This document shows positions 8,332 through 17,340 of a DNA stretch of 64,000 nt, piece after piece. The stretch's first letter is position 1; each line of letters begins with the position of its first letter. The notes beneath the pieces are model-generated. The model saw only the letters and a list, made by a program, of their open reading frames with translations. It ran no database searches and was not told the DNA's origin. A program made the translations under genes and the position numbers. The stretch covers positions 45,367 to 109,366 of the forward strand of contig CAVTZY010000022.1 in assembly GCA_963739235.1 (NCBI GenBank). The letters are read 5' to 3'. Source of the DNA: JAFNAG01 sp963739235. Its GTDB lineage: Bacteria > Acidobacteriota > UBA6911.

Positions 8332-9921
8332 TCAGAAAATGTTGTTATATTTGGACCAGAGCAGTTCACCTAGTTTCCAGTAGTCTTCCACGGCCTTGTT
8401 GGCAATTCCGACACAGTACTTGGTGAGGAACTCCCCGGCCTTCGCGGGATCGGTCTGATATAGCCGCAGGGCCTCATCCTCAATCTCCTTCTGTTTGCCA
8501 AACGCCTCGATTTCAATCGGTTGCCAGACCTTTTTCAAATCCTCTTTCATAACCTGGTAACGAATGTAAGACAGTTTGCTCGCCTGGCGAAAGGCCCACC
8601 AGCCGCTATCGCGCCGGAATTTCTCTCGTCCGTCCACCATGAAAGACTCGGGCATTTGGGCAATGCCGATGTAGAAGGGCATGTGGGGTGTGGTGGCGGG
8701 ATTGTCATAACCCAACCAGACCAATCCCCCGATTGGATTCGGCAGCCACGCGCGTGACTGGGTTATCTGCAGGTATGTGGCGGTCGGGGAGCTAATGGTT
8801 CGTTCCCGCTGGATCTTGAACAGGTTCGTCCAATCGTTGTTCATAAAGGGATTAGCCACGGGGCTCTTGGCGGCCTGACCCTGATTGTTGACTACGGAGA
8901 GAGTACGGGTCATGTCATACGGGGTGCCTTCGTAGCTGTCCCGGAAAATCGCCAACACATCCTGAACGGAGACCTTTTTGTCCGGTTTTACCGACAGCGG
9001 GTAGTTCTCAGCATTAGGATCCAGTTTAAGCGACGGAGCCAGTAGACTCAACACGCGCCACTCGCGCCGGCGGCAGTAGAGGCTGCTTCTATCTGCGTAA
9101 GCATAGCAGAACTCGAATGGCTGCCCACTCTTGGGATCCCACCAGCCCATTTCCTGGGCCACGGATAGCACGTTATCCGAAGCCAAAAAGTAATCTTTGT
9201 TTTTCAAGTCGAGCTGACGAATCCTGTGGGCGTTCGCAGACACGCCGATCTGATCATCGGGGATGCGGACGGCAGCCCAGACGGCGCCGACCTTCCCTCT
9301 GCCAGGGCCGAGAATCTCAAAATGCCAGACTTCGTTGGGATCGGCGAAGGTAAAGCATTCCCCGGCATCGTTGTAACCGGATTTCTTAGTGAGTTCGTCC
9401 GCGATTCTAATCGCCTCGCGTGCCGTCCTGGCGCGTTCCAGAACCAGGCGGTAGAGCTCCGGTGCGTCGATCATCCCTTTGGAACTCTGCAACTCGCGTC
9501 TACCTCCGGTCGTCGTTTCGCCGATCGCGAGCTGATGCTCGTTCATGATGGGGTAGGCGGCGTTGAGATATTTATAAGTTTCCGGTACCTGTGGGATTTC
9601 CCCGGTCGGGATGCGATCGTTGTCTTCCGGACCTTTAGTCTGCTTGGGCTCGAGCCAGACCTTGGCCGTGTCTCCCGGATTGTGCTTCTGGCGGGGAACC
9701 ATGTTCATCCAGGTCCTGTCGGTGCCGCTATCACACGAGTGGGAGGTCATGGTGGAACCGTCGGTCGACGCAAGCTTGCCGACCAGGATGCTGGTACAAG
9801 TCTCCGGATCCTGCCCTTGGTGGGTTTGTGCCGGGGAAAAAGATAAAGTTGCCAGCAAGAGGAATGCAGATGCGATCGGGAGGAATCGCCGAATCATGCC
9901 GCCTGGAGGTGTTGGACTCAT
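8332..9921 (-). CDS. Secreted C69-family dipeptidase
   Basis: 529 residues from the ATG at 9921 (another in-frame ATG at 9927 is only two bases from AAGGAG, so 9921 is preferred). The signal peptide (FLPIASAFLLLATLSFSPA) is followed by PETCTSILVGKLASTDGS. Here Cys42 is the expected N-terminal nucleophile exposed after processing, as in PepD/C69 dipeptidases. ECFTFADPNEVWHFEILGPG and VSANAHRIRQLDL are further family blocks. It should cleave dipeptides in the periplasm or outside the cell. It is divergent from the export operon starting near 10232. Together with the C45-like hydrolase this gives two secreted Ntn-type hydrolases in 10 kb. Confidence 0.85.
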   Translation of the reverse strand: MSPTPPGGMIRRFLPIASAFLLLATLSFSPAQTHQGQDPETCTSILVGKLASTDGSTMTSHSCDSGTDRTWMNMVPRQKHNPGDTAKVWLEPKQTKGPEDNDRIPTGEIPQVPETYKYLNAAYPIMNEHQLAIGETTTGGRRELQSSKGMIDAPELYRLVLERARTAREAIRIADELTKKSGYNDAGECFTFADPNEVWHFEILGPGRGKVGAVWAAVRIPDDQIGVSANAHRIRQLDLKNKDYFLASDNVLSVAQEMGWWDPKSGQPFEFCYAYADRSSLYCRRREWRVLSLLAPSLKLDPNAENYPLSVKPDKKVSVQDVLAIFRDSYEGTPYDMTRTLSVVNNQGQAAKSPVANPFMNNDWTNLFKIQRERTISSPTATYLQITQSRAWLPNPIGGLVWLGYDNPATTPHMPFYIGIAQMPESFMVDGREKFRRDSGWWAFRQASKLSYIRYQVMKEDLKKVWQPIEIEAFGKQKEIEDEALRLYQTDPAKAGEFLTKYCVGIANKAVEDYWKLGELLWSKYNNIF

Positions 9922-9927
9922 CTTCAT

Positions 9928-10231
9928 GCTCTCCTTCTTACCTAGGGTTTGCGGAATCTGAATTCAGGCCATCTTAGCGTGTGACAAACATGGAAATACA
10001 CGAAAATTCTTTTCGTACCTAATATTGACATCAAAAAATATTCGTACTAAAAACATAGTTCACATAATTGGTTAAATATTTGTAAACTTTTGTGTGAGTT
10101 CCGGCGTCTAATAGCCTGGAAGTACCCGGTACGAATCAATCATATAAACGCTTTGAACGCAGTGCTCCGTTCAGGCTTAATGCACTGCCTCGACTGTCAT
10201 TAACTGCGAATGGCATTCCCCAACGGAGTGT
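9928..10231. promoter_or_regulatory. AT-rich divergent regulatory region with TTCGTAC boxes
   Basis: This is the most AT-rich spacer in the first part of the window and separates two divergent genes. TTGACA at 10025-10030, a 17-base spacer and TAAAAA at 10048-10053 make a plausible plus-strand promoter with a weak -10. The word TTCGTAC occurs at 10012 and 10041 and in reverse (GGTACGAA) at 10130-10137, where it is part of the palindrome GTACCCGGTAC. These spaced boxes may be an operator. No transcription-factor gene is adjacent, so the regulator is unknown. Confidence 0.4.
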
Positions 10232-11551
10232 GTGTTTGTGGCCGGACCTATCCTGCATAGATTTCTGTCCCCCATTAAATTCGGCGGGACCCAGCGCCAG
10301 CCTTTGCTGGTGAGAACGGCGGCGTTATTCATTCTGGGGTTGGCTAGCTGTACGCATATTACCCCGCCCAGGACGGCGGATTCCAGACCCGGAATCTCCC
10401 GGGTTGCGACCGTCAAGTATGGGACGTTGATTCGTAATCTGCGCCTTCACGGAACGGTTGGAGCGGTCCAATCTTATGGAGTCCTCGCTCCGCGCCTTGC
10501 CGGACAGATGGCGAGCACCATGCTTATTACCAAGATTGTGCGCAACGGCGTCCGGGTTCATAAAGGCGACGTTTTGGCGGAATTCGATCGTCAAAATCAG
10601 ACTAAAAACATTTTGGACCGCCAGGCAGAATACGACAATTACATCCAGCAGATCCGGAAGAAGCAGGCCGACCAGGCTACCGCACGCATCACCGACGATA
10701 CAGACCTCAAAGCAGCCGAGGTCGATCTGCAGACGGCAAAAGTGGAGATGCGCAAAAACGAAGTCATCGCGAAGTTCCAGGCCGAGATCAACAAGCAGAA
10801 CCTCGCCGAGGCGGAGGCGAAACTCAAACAACTCAAGGGTACCTATGCCCTGAAGCGCGAGGCTGAGGTATCGGAGCTGCGCATCCTGGAGATTCAGCGC
10901 GACCGCGCCCAGAAGGCAGTTGTGTACGCTCAGAACAATATTGAAAAGATGACCATCAAATCTCCATTGGACGGGCTTGTGGTTTTGTCTCCCATCTATA
11001 AGGGCACGCGCATGGTGGATCCCCAGGAAGGGGACGAAGTGCGGCCCGGGGGAGGCATTATGCTTGTGGTTAACCCATCGGCCATGCAAGTGTCTGCCCG
11101 CCTGAACCAGGTCGATCTATCCCTGGTGCATCTCAACCAGGCTGCCGAGGTCCGTCTTGACGCATATCCGGACCTTGTGTTTCCTGGCAGGATCGAGCGC
11201 ATCAGTGCGATCGGCAGCCCCAGCCCATACTCGAAACGAATTCGATATTTTTCCGCCGTGGTTTCGATTCAGGGGAGCAACCCCAAACTCCTGCCCGATC
11301 TGACTGCCGCAGTTGATGTGCAGCTTGAGCGTTTGGATCACGTGTTGCTCATTCCTCGAGAAGCGCTAGTCATGCAAAAGGACCAGACCATGGTGAATGT
11401 CGTTGTGAATGGCGGTCTTGAACTGCGGCCTGTCAAACTCGGGCCGATGAATGAATGCGAAGCGGTTGTCGAATCAGGACTACAGGAGGGCATGACGATC
11501 TCTCTTAATCCGCAGATGGCGGCCGGTACAAGCAAGCAGCTGCCGGAGTAG
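10232..11551 (+). CDS. HlyD-type periplasmic adaptor lipoprotein, export operon subunit 1
   Basis: 439 residues from GTG at 10232 (GTG at 10238 is equally possible; GGAG at 10225). A hydrophobic N-terminus ends in LGLASC, a lipobox, so the protein is probably anchored by lipid. A barrel-sandwich half (ILITKIVRNGVRVHKGDVLAEFD) is followed by a long coiled coil with many Lys/Glu/Gln (residues ~125-215). The second lipoyl half is KMTIKSPLDGLVVL, then a beta-barrel with AEVRLDAYPDLVFPGRIE. This is the layout of membrane-fusion proteins of tripartite efflux and secretion systems. It heads a run of three such genes. Confidence 0.85.
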   Translation: MFVAGPILHRFLSPIKFGGTQRQPLLVRTAALFILGLASCTHITPPRTADSRPGISRVATVKYGTLIRNLRLHGTVGAVQSYGVLAPRLAGQMASTMLITKIVRNGVRVHKGDVLAEFDRQNQTKNILDRQAEYDNYIQQIRKKQADQATARITDDTDLKAAEVDLQTAKVEMRKNEVIAKFQAEINKQNLAEAEAKLKQLKGTYALKREAEVSELRILEIQRDRAQKAVVYAQNNIEKMTIKSPLDGLVVLSPIYKGTRMVDPQEGDEVRPGGGIMLVVNPSAMQVSARLNQVDLSLVHLNQAAEVRLDAYPDLVFPGRIERISAIGSPSPYSKRIRYFSAVVSIQGSNPKLLPDLTAAVDVQLERLDHVLLIPREALVMQKDQTMVNVVVNGGLELRPVKLGPMNECEAVVESGLQEGMTISLNPQMAAGTSKQLPE

Positions 11552-11568
11552 GGCTGGAGCATGACCAC

Positions 11569-12846
11569 ATGAAACACAATGGATCACGCAAATCATCTCT
11601 GAGGCGGAAACTCTGGACGACGGTGTTTGTGCTGGCGATTGCCGGCGGCGGCCTCGCCATGTGGCGCCCTTGGGAAAAACCCAAGACACCGAACGTGCCC
11701 ACTGAAGAGGTAAAACTCGGCGATTTCGTGGATTATGTAGAACTGCGCGGGGAGATCAGGGTGAGAACCTCCACCGTGATCACCGGTCCCTATAATGCCG
11801 GAGACCTGCAGATTCTCAAACTCTGCAAGGACGGCGCGCCGTTAAAAAAGGGGGATGTGGTCGTAGAATTCGATCGCACCAGCCTGCAACGCAGCGCGGA
11901 TCAGTTTCGCTCCACCTTGAAGCAGGTGGAAGCCGAGATCATGAGGGCAAACGCTCAGCAACGCATACGGGAGGAACAAATCCTCACGGATGTCCAAAGT
12001 GCGCAATTCGGCCTCGAGCGAGCGCGTCTAGATGCGAGCACACGCGACGTGATTCCCCCGATCGAAAATGAAAGGAACGTCCTGGCGCTAGCCAAAGCCG
12101 AGGAGAAGGTGAAAGCAGTGGAAAGCCGGATCACCTCGAGCCGTATTGCCGCCGAAGCCGATCTTGCCGGGACCATCCGCCGGCGTGACAAAGCCAAAGC
12201 CGATCTCGAGCAGGCGGAGCGCAATCTGGCGGCACTTACGCTCACATCGCCGGTCGACGGCGTCGTCACCCTGCTGCCGAATTCACGTGCCCGAACCAGC
12301 ATTCTGGGAGGCGCTACCCCGGTTTTCAAAGAGGGCGATCGCGCCTGGGCCGGGGCGGGTATTGCCGAGGTGCCGGAACTTGCTACGATCCAGGCAAACG
12401 CTCCCCTATATGAGGCGGATCGCGGCAAAATCGCGATCGACCAGCCGGTGAACTTAAGAGTCGACGGCGTCCCCGACAAGGAGCAAAAAGGACACGTCAG
12501 GGACATCAGCCCGCTCGCCAAGCTCGACTACTCCAGCTACCCGATCCGGAAGAGTTTTGACCTGACCGTCCAATTGGATCAGCCGGATCCCAGGCTGCGG
12601 GCCGGGATGAGCGCGACATTTCGTGTGGAGGTTGAACGTTTGTCCAACTCGGTCGTGATTCCCGCAACGGCAGTTTTTGACAGAGGCGGCCGCCTCGTTG
12701 CGTATGTGCTCGTGAAGGGCGAATTTGTGGAGAAGACGCTGGAGATAGGGCGCAGGGGCGACAGTAACGTCATGGTGGCAAGCGGATTAAAGCAGGGCGA
12801 CCGTATTGCGTTAAAGGACCCGATCCTGCAAGAGGACCAGAAGTGA
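11569..12846 (+). CDS. HlyD-type periplasmic adaptor, export operon subunit 2
   Basis: 425 residues. One N-terminal transmembrane helix (LWTTVFVLAIAGGGLAMW) anchors it in the inner membrane; no lipobox. The lipoyl-like block DGAPLKKGDVVVEFDRTSL is followed by a coiled coil (~100-195), NLAALTLTSPVDGVVTLLPN, and barrel/membrane-proximal domains (PVNLRVDGVPDKEQKGHVRDISP). It starts 17 bases after the first adaptor gene and ends one base before the long frame of the third, so the genes are one transcript. Sequence similarity to its neighbours is limited to the motif level, so these are diverged paralogs. Confidence 0.85.
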   Translation: MKHNGSRKSSLRRKLWTTVFVLAIAGGGLAMWRPWEKPKTPNVPTEEVKLGDFVDYVELRGEIRVRTSTVITGPYNAGDLQILKLCKDGAPLKKGDVVVEFDRTSLQRSADQFRSTLKQVEAEIMRANAQQRIREEQILTDVQSAQFGLERARLDASTRDVIPPIENERNVLALAKAEEKVKAVESRITSSRIAAEADLAGTIRRRDKAKADLEQAERNLAALTLTSPVDGVVTLLPNSRARTSILGGATPVFKEGDRAWAGAGIAEVPELATIQANAPLYEADRGKIAIDQPVNLRVDGVPDKEQKGHVRDISPLAKLDYSSYPIRKSFDLTVQLDQPDPRLRAGMSATFRVEVERLSNSVVIPATAVFDRGGRLVAYVLVKGEFVEKTLEIGRRGDSNVMVASGLKQGDRIALKDPILQEDQK

Positions 12847-12886
12847 TTTGTTGACAGAGGGATATTCAATATCGAGAGGGCCAGTA

Positions 12887-14248
12887 ATGAGAGTCTGTTG
12901 GGTTCGAGTTCTCACATGGGTTGCGGTCGTGCTTTTCTCCGGCATGAGCATCTCCTGCGCCTCGCTGGCGCAGCTCATGAACCTGCAGAAAACCCGCGCG
13001 AGCATACCCACGGCCCGGGTCGTCCGTGAGCCCGTGGAGGTAAAGATTTATACCATCGGAGAGCTTCGGCCTGCGCGGACTGCAATGATCGTCGCGCCGC
13101 CGGTCGCAGGAGGCACGCTGCAGATCATACACATCGTCAAGTCCGGGACACATGTGGCTGAGGGCGACGTGATCGCCGAGTTCGATCCCAGCGAACAGGA
13201 GTATGCGCTGGAGCAGAGCCAGTCTCAGCTGGATGAGGCGGATCAGCAGATTAAGAAAATGAAGGCAGACCAGGCCGTTCGAGTGGCGCAGGATGCCGTG
13301 ACATTGATGGCCGCACAGTTCACGGTCCGCCGCGCCGAACTTACCAACCTCGGGAATGAACTGCTAGGCACGATCGAAGCGCGGAAAAATGTCATTAGCC
13401 TTGAAGAGGCCAAACGCAGGCTGGAGCAGTTGCAGCGAGATCTCAAATCACGTGCGAGTTCGGACCAGGCGGATATGGCTGTTCAGATGGTAGCGCGCTC
13501 AAAGGCCATGATGGGAATGAAGCTGGCGCAGCAGAATATCGACAATATGATTCTGCGTGCGCCCATGAGCGGGGTCGTAATGCTGGGGCAGAACCTGGAG
13601 TCCTTGATGTCCGCCAGCGGGGGTATCTCGATTTCGTCCGGAATGGAGATACCCGAGTATCGGGAGGGCGATCAGGCTTATCCAGGTCGAACCATTGCTC
13701 AGATCCAGAATATGGATCAGATGGAGGTTTTGTCTAAGGTAACCGAGATCGACCGCGGGAGTCTCAATCCGGGGCAGCCGATCGACGCGTGGGTGGATTC
13801 GAGACCGCTGAAAAAATTTGCCGGCAAGATCAAGTCCCTGGCAGGATCAGCTGCCTCCTCGGCGAGCGCATATTCCTATTTAGATTACCTGGAAGCCCTA
13901 TCGACGCGCAGTTTCGACGCAACTTTTGAACTCGACCCGAAGGGCGAGCTGTTAAATCCCGGCGTGACCACGCGCGTTACGGTGCGGGGTGCCAATGTCA
14001 ACGATGCCCTCTCTCTTCCGCGCCAGGCCCTGTTCCAGAAGGAAGGGAAGAATGTGGTGTATGTGCGGCGCGCGGAGAACTGGGAAGCACGGGAAATCCA
14101 GATCAAATACCTGACCGAGAGTCGTGCCGTAATTGAAGGGATTGCGGAGGGGACCGAGGTCGCGCTGGTGAATCCAGATCTTCAGAAGGGAAAGACCGCC
14201 GGGAAGGCCAGTTCCGTGGCGTCGATGCTTGGAGGGACGAATCAATGA
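12887..14248 (+). CDS. HlyD-type periplasmic adaptor lipoprotein, export operon subunit 3
   Basis: 453 residues from the ATG at 12887, chosen because GAGAGGG precedes it; an earlier in-frame start at 12848 adds 13 unlikely residues. The signal sequence ends in GMSISC, a lipobox. The core follows the adaptor plan: IVKSGTHVAEGDVIAEFDPSEQ, coiled coil with QSQLDEADQQIKKMKADQ, then NMILRAPMSGVVML, and barrel LNPGQPIDAWVDSRPLKKF. Its last bases overlap the permease start (ATGA), implying coupled translation. The partner is therefore the MacB-like permease. Confidence 0.85.
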   Translation: MRVCWVRVLTWVAVVLFSGMSISCASLAQLMNLQKTRASIPTARVVREPVEVKIYTIGELRPARTAMIVAPPVAGGTLQIIHIVKSGTHVAEGDVIAEFDPSEQEYALEQSQSQLDEADQQIKKMKADQAVRVAQDAVTLMAAQFTVRRAELTNLGNELLGTIEARKNVISLEEAKRRLEQLQRDLKSRASSDQADMAVQMVARSKAMMGMKLAQQNIDNMILRAPMSGVVMLGQNLESLMSASGGISISSGMEIPEYREGDQAYPGRTIAQIQNMDQMEVLSKVTEIDRGSLNPGQPIDAWVDSRPLKKFAGKIKSLAGSAASSASAYSYLDYLEALSTRSFDATFELDPKGELLNPGVTTRVTVRGANVNDALSLPRQALFQKEGKNVVYVRRAENWEAREIQIKYLTESRAVIEGIAEGTEVALVNPDLQKGKTAGKASSVASMLGGTNQ

Positions 14249-15537
14249 CGTCTGCATTAGGGAAAGACGGGCTAAAGCCCAAACGGCGCAGACGTCAGTG
14301 GCTTCCTGATGTGCGGCTGGCTCTGCAGAATCTTGGCGTGCGCAAGCTGCGCTCCCTGCTGACCATGCTGGGGATGATCTTTGGCGTGGCCGCGGTGGTG
14401 TCGATGCTCTCGATTGGCGCGGGCGCGCAACAACAAGTGCTGGCATTTATCGAACAGCTGGGTGTGCGCAACTTGATCGTCGAGGCCAAGGATGTCACCG
14501 ACAGCCAGGAACTGCTCAAAATCCGCAAGACATCTCCGGGGCTGTCTCTCAAAGACCTGAGAGTCATTCGCACCAACATCAGCGATCTTACGGCGTCAAC
14601 TCCCCGCAAACGGCTGACCCCGTCAAGCATGCTGCCCAAGCCGCGGCAGGATATGCCAAGTGTCTATGGCGTCTCCCCTGAATATCAGTACATTGCCGGG
14701 CTACGAGTGGTCGCCGGGCGTTTTTTTGACCAGGCTGATAATGATCGTGTGGCTCCCGTGTGCGTACTGGGAGAAGGGGCGAAGGCAAATCTCTTCCTGC
14801 AGAAGGAGGCAGTGGGGCAGTACCTAAAGATCAATGAACAGTGGTTTAGGGTCATTGGAGTTCTGGGGCCTCAGCTTACCTCCCAAGGCGAGCTCTCAGG
14901 ACTGAAATCACAGGATTACAACAATCTTCTGTATGCTCCGATCGATAGCGTGATTTACCGCCTGGAAGACACCAGGAGCTACCTGAGGGACGAAATCGAT
15001 GGCCTTTTTCTCCAGCTGGACAAGACCGCAGACAGCAGTGTGGTCGCGGACGTCGTGCGCGGCATCCTGAACGCCTCGCACCGCAACGCCGGCGATTTCA
15101 GCCTGATCGTCCCCGCAGAATTGCTCGCCGAACAAAAGCGCACACAGCGCATTTTCGAAATGGTCATGGTTGCCATCGCCTCGATCTCGCTTCTGGTGGG
15201 AGGCATCGGCATCATGAACATCATGCTGGCCAGCATCCTCGAACGCACCCATGAGATCGGCGTGCGGCGTGCGGTAGGAGCGCGCAAGCGCGATGTCCTG
15301 CGCCAGTTCCTCGTGGAGGCTATTCTGATCTCTTTCGTCGGTGGCCTGCTCGGGATTGCGTGCGGGTTCGGCATTTCTCGGCTGGTGGCAGTAATGGCAG
15401 GCTGGTCGACGATCGTGACCATGAACTCCATCTTGTTGGCATTTCTGGTGTCGGTCTCGGTCGGATTGATCTTCGGTATCTACCCGGCGGCAAAAGCCGC
15501 GCGCCTCGATCCCGTGGAAGCTCTCCGCTACGAATAG
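14245..15537 (+). CDS. MacB-like ABC transporter permease (FtsX family)
   Basis: 430 residues. The layout is typical of MacB/LolC-type subunits: a first transmembrane helix after RLALQNLGVRKLRSLLTMLGMIFGVAAV, a large periplasmic domain (~60-290), and three C-terminal helices. The last part contains SLLVGGIGIMNIMLAS, RTHEIGVRRAVGAR and PAAKAARLDPVEALRYE, all hallmarks of the family. Unlike E. coli MacB it has no fused ATP-binding domain, and no ATPase or TolC gene follows. It should form the inner-membrane part of a tripartite exporter with the three adaptors. Confidence 0.9.
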   Translation: MTSALGKDGLKPKRRRRQWLPDVRLALQNLGVRKLRSLLTMLGMIFGVAAVVSMLSIGAGAQQQVLAFIEQLGVRNLIVEAKDVTDSQELLKIRKTSPGLSLKDLRVIRTNISDLTASTPRKRLTPSSMLPKPRQDMPSVYGVSPEYQYIAGLRVVAGRFFDQADNDRVAPVCVLGEGAKANLFLQKEAVGQYLKINEQWFRVIGVLGPQLTSQGELSGLKSQDYNNLLYAPIDSVIYRLEDTRSYLRDEIDGLFLQLDKTADSSVVADVVRGILNASHRNAGDFSLIVPAELLAEQKRTQRIFEMVMVAIASISLLVGGIGIMNIMLASILERTHEIGVRRAVGARKRDVLRQFLVEAILISFVGGLLGIACGFGISRLVAVMAGWSTIVTMNSILLAFLVSVSVGLIFGIYPAAKAARLDPVEALRYE

Positions 15538-15664
15538 GTCACGGTGGCCCCTGCGCCCACAGCTTCGGACATTACCCGTGCGTGAACTGCAAAACCGCCG
15601 CGCATGGTACGAACCTGCTCCCCATTCGGGTCATTCGTAACTGTCCCGCAACGGCTATCCATTT

Positions 15665-17287
15665 TCAGGCGCCATGGTGGCCATGCGCATCTGCTTCCGT
15701 TACATTCTTGCTCTTTGCGGCGCGGGTGAAGGAAAGCAGGAGAATGATGGCAGCGAGGGCGAGATAGGCAGCCGTGAACTGGTAAGGAATGGCGCGCAGG
15801 AGCGGCGTCGCCAGTTTCCAGGGCTGATAGATGCTTCCCTCGGGTAACGCGGAGTGGATAATCCCGAAGAAGGTGGCCGCAGCCAGAATCGCCAGGTACA
15901 GCGATGCAAGCTTGAAGCGCTTGTCGATCAGTACGGCGAGCAGGGCGCCCCACAGCATAGCAGTAAGAATAAAGCCGTTTCCCACCGCGACGGTGACCAG
16001 CACTTCAGGCAGTTCCTTTCCCGGCGTACTCATGAGTTGGAGAAATCGATCCGCGGGGACGATGGCCGGGTTGCTGTATTTAATGGCCAGCAAGCGCGCC
16101 ACCGTGGGGAAGAACGCAAAAGCGACAGCCGGAGCATGGGCGCGCGGACAGGCGAGGAACGCCTGCGCCACGATTTCGAGCGCGACAAAGATCAGGATGG
16201 GCGCAAGCACGGCGCGCGGGATCAGTTCCACGATGAACGAAACATATCCTAAGATACCGCCCAGACCGATGAATAGCCCGGTCAGCAAAGTGTAGCCGGC
16301 CCGCGAACCCATTCCTTTGTATGCCGGCTGTCCAATATAAGGCGTCGACTGGGCCACGCCACCGCACAAGCCTGCTACCAAAGTTGCCACCGCTTCTGTC
16401 AGCAGGATGTCACGAGTCTTGAAGTCATCCCCCGCAACGCGGGCACTTTCAGTGACATTTATGCCGCCGACGACGGTGAGCAGCGCGAACGGAATCGAGA
16501 TCGGCAGATAGTAGAGCGCCGCTTTGAAGCCCTTGAGAAACTCGAGGGTCGGCATCGGGAAGCCCAGGTGCAATTCCCCCGCGGGTGCTGTGTAACCGGA
16601 TCCCACCAGCCCTGCAGGTCCAAGCAGGTGATAGAGCGCGGTGCCTACCGCGATCGCCGCCAGCACTCCGGGGATATTTCCCGGCAGCCGCACTTTTGCC
16701 ACCAGCGTGTAGAGGATCAGACCCAGCGAGACCATGCCCACCAGCGGCAGGCCGAAGATATCCACGAGCGGGGTGAAACCGATCAGCGCAATCCCGATGC
16801 CCGCGAGCGATCCGAGCAGGCCCGCTTGCGGAACTACTTTCTGAATCCAACCACCACAGAAGGAGAGGGCCAGCTTGACTACCCCCATCATCACCATGGT
16901 GGCCATGCCGATATACCAAGTCATGAGGGCCGCCTGGCGCGGTTCCATGCCGCCGGCCTTGAGCGAGATGAATGCCGGGCCAAGAACGACCAGCGCCAGA
17001 CCAATCGTCGAAGGAGTGTCGAGCCCGAGCGGCATTGCCGTCACCGTCCGGCTTCCCGTCCGGCGAGCAAGCCGGAATGCCATCCAGGTGTATACCAAAT
17101 CACCAAACAGAACCCCGAAGGCGGTGCCGGGAAACATCTTCGTGTAGACGATGTCGGCCGGAAATCCGAAAGCGAAAACGAGAACGCCGGCCAGGAATGA
17201 TAGGACCGTCACGTTGTCGAACATCAGTCCGAAGAAGCCATTGATATCTCCGAGGGCAAACCATTGGTACTTGCAGCCAGCCGTCAT
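15665..17287 (-). CDS. NCS2-like (xanthine/uracil-type) permease
   Basis: 540 residues, ATG with GGAG upstream. There are about 12-14 hydrophobic helices. Conserved-looking segments are FGLMFDNVTVLSFLAGVLVFAFGFP near the start, MPLGLDTPSTIGLAL, GNIPGVLAAIAVG, and the inner repeat VVGGINVTESARVAGDDFKTRDILLTEAVATLVAGLCGGVAQSTPY. These resemble the xanthine/uracil/adenine permease group (UraA/AzgA-like), which bring in nucleobases with protons. Substrate cannot be read from the sequence. The C-terminus is hydrophilic and His-rich (HGHHGA). Neighbouring genes do not suggest a pathway. Confidence 0.75.
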   Translation of the reverse strand: MTAGCKYQWFALGDINGFFGLMFDNVTVLSFLAGVLVFAFGFPADIVYTKMFPGTAFGVLFGDLVYTWMAFRLARRTGSRTVTAMPLGLDTPSTIGLALVVLGPAFISLKAGGMEPRQAALMTWYIGMATMVMMGVVKLALSFCGGWIQKVVPQAGLLGSLAGIGIALIGFTPLVDIFGLPLVGMVSLGLILYTLVAKVRLPGNIPGVLAAIAVGTALYHLLGPAGLVGSGYTAPAGELHLGFPMPTLEFLKGFKAALYYLPISIPFALLTVVGGINVTESARVAGDDFKTRDILLTEAVATLVAGLCGGVAQSTPYIGQPAYKGMGSRAGYTLLTGLFIGLGGILGYVSFIVELIPRAVLAPILIFVALEIVAQAFLACPRAHAPAVAFAFFPTVARLLAIKYSNPAIVPADRFLQLMSTPGKELPEVLVTVAVGNGFILTAMLWGALLAVLIDKRFKLASLYLAILAAATFFGIIHSALPEGSIYQPWKLATPLLRAIPYQFTAAYLALAAIILLLSFTRAAKSKNVTEADAHGHHGA

Positions 17288-17340
17288 GCCACTCTCCTGT
17301 TCGTCATAGGGCAGAGCCTGGCCCCTTGAGAAATTCCGCC

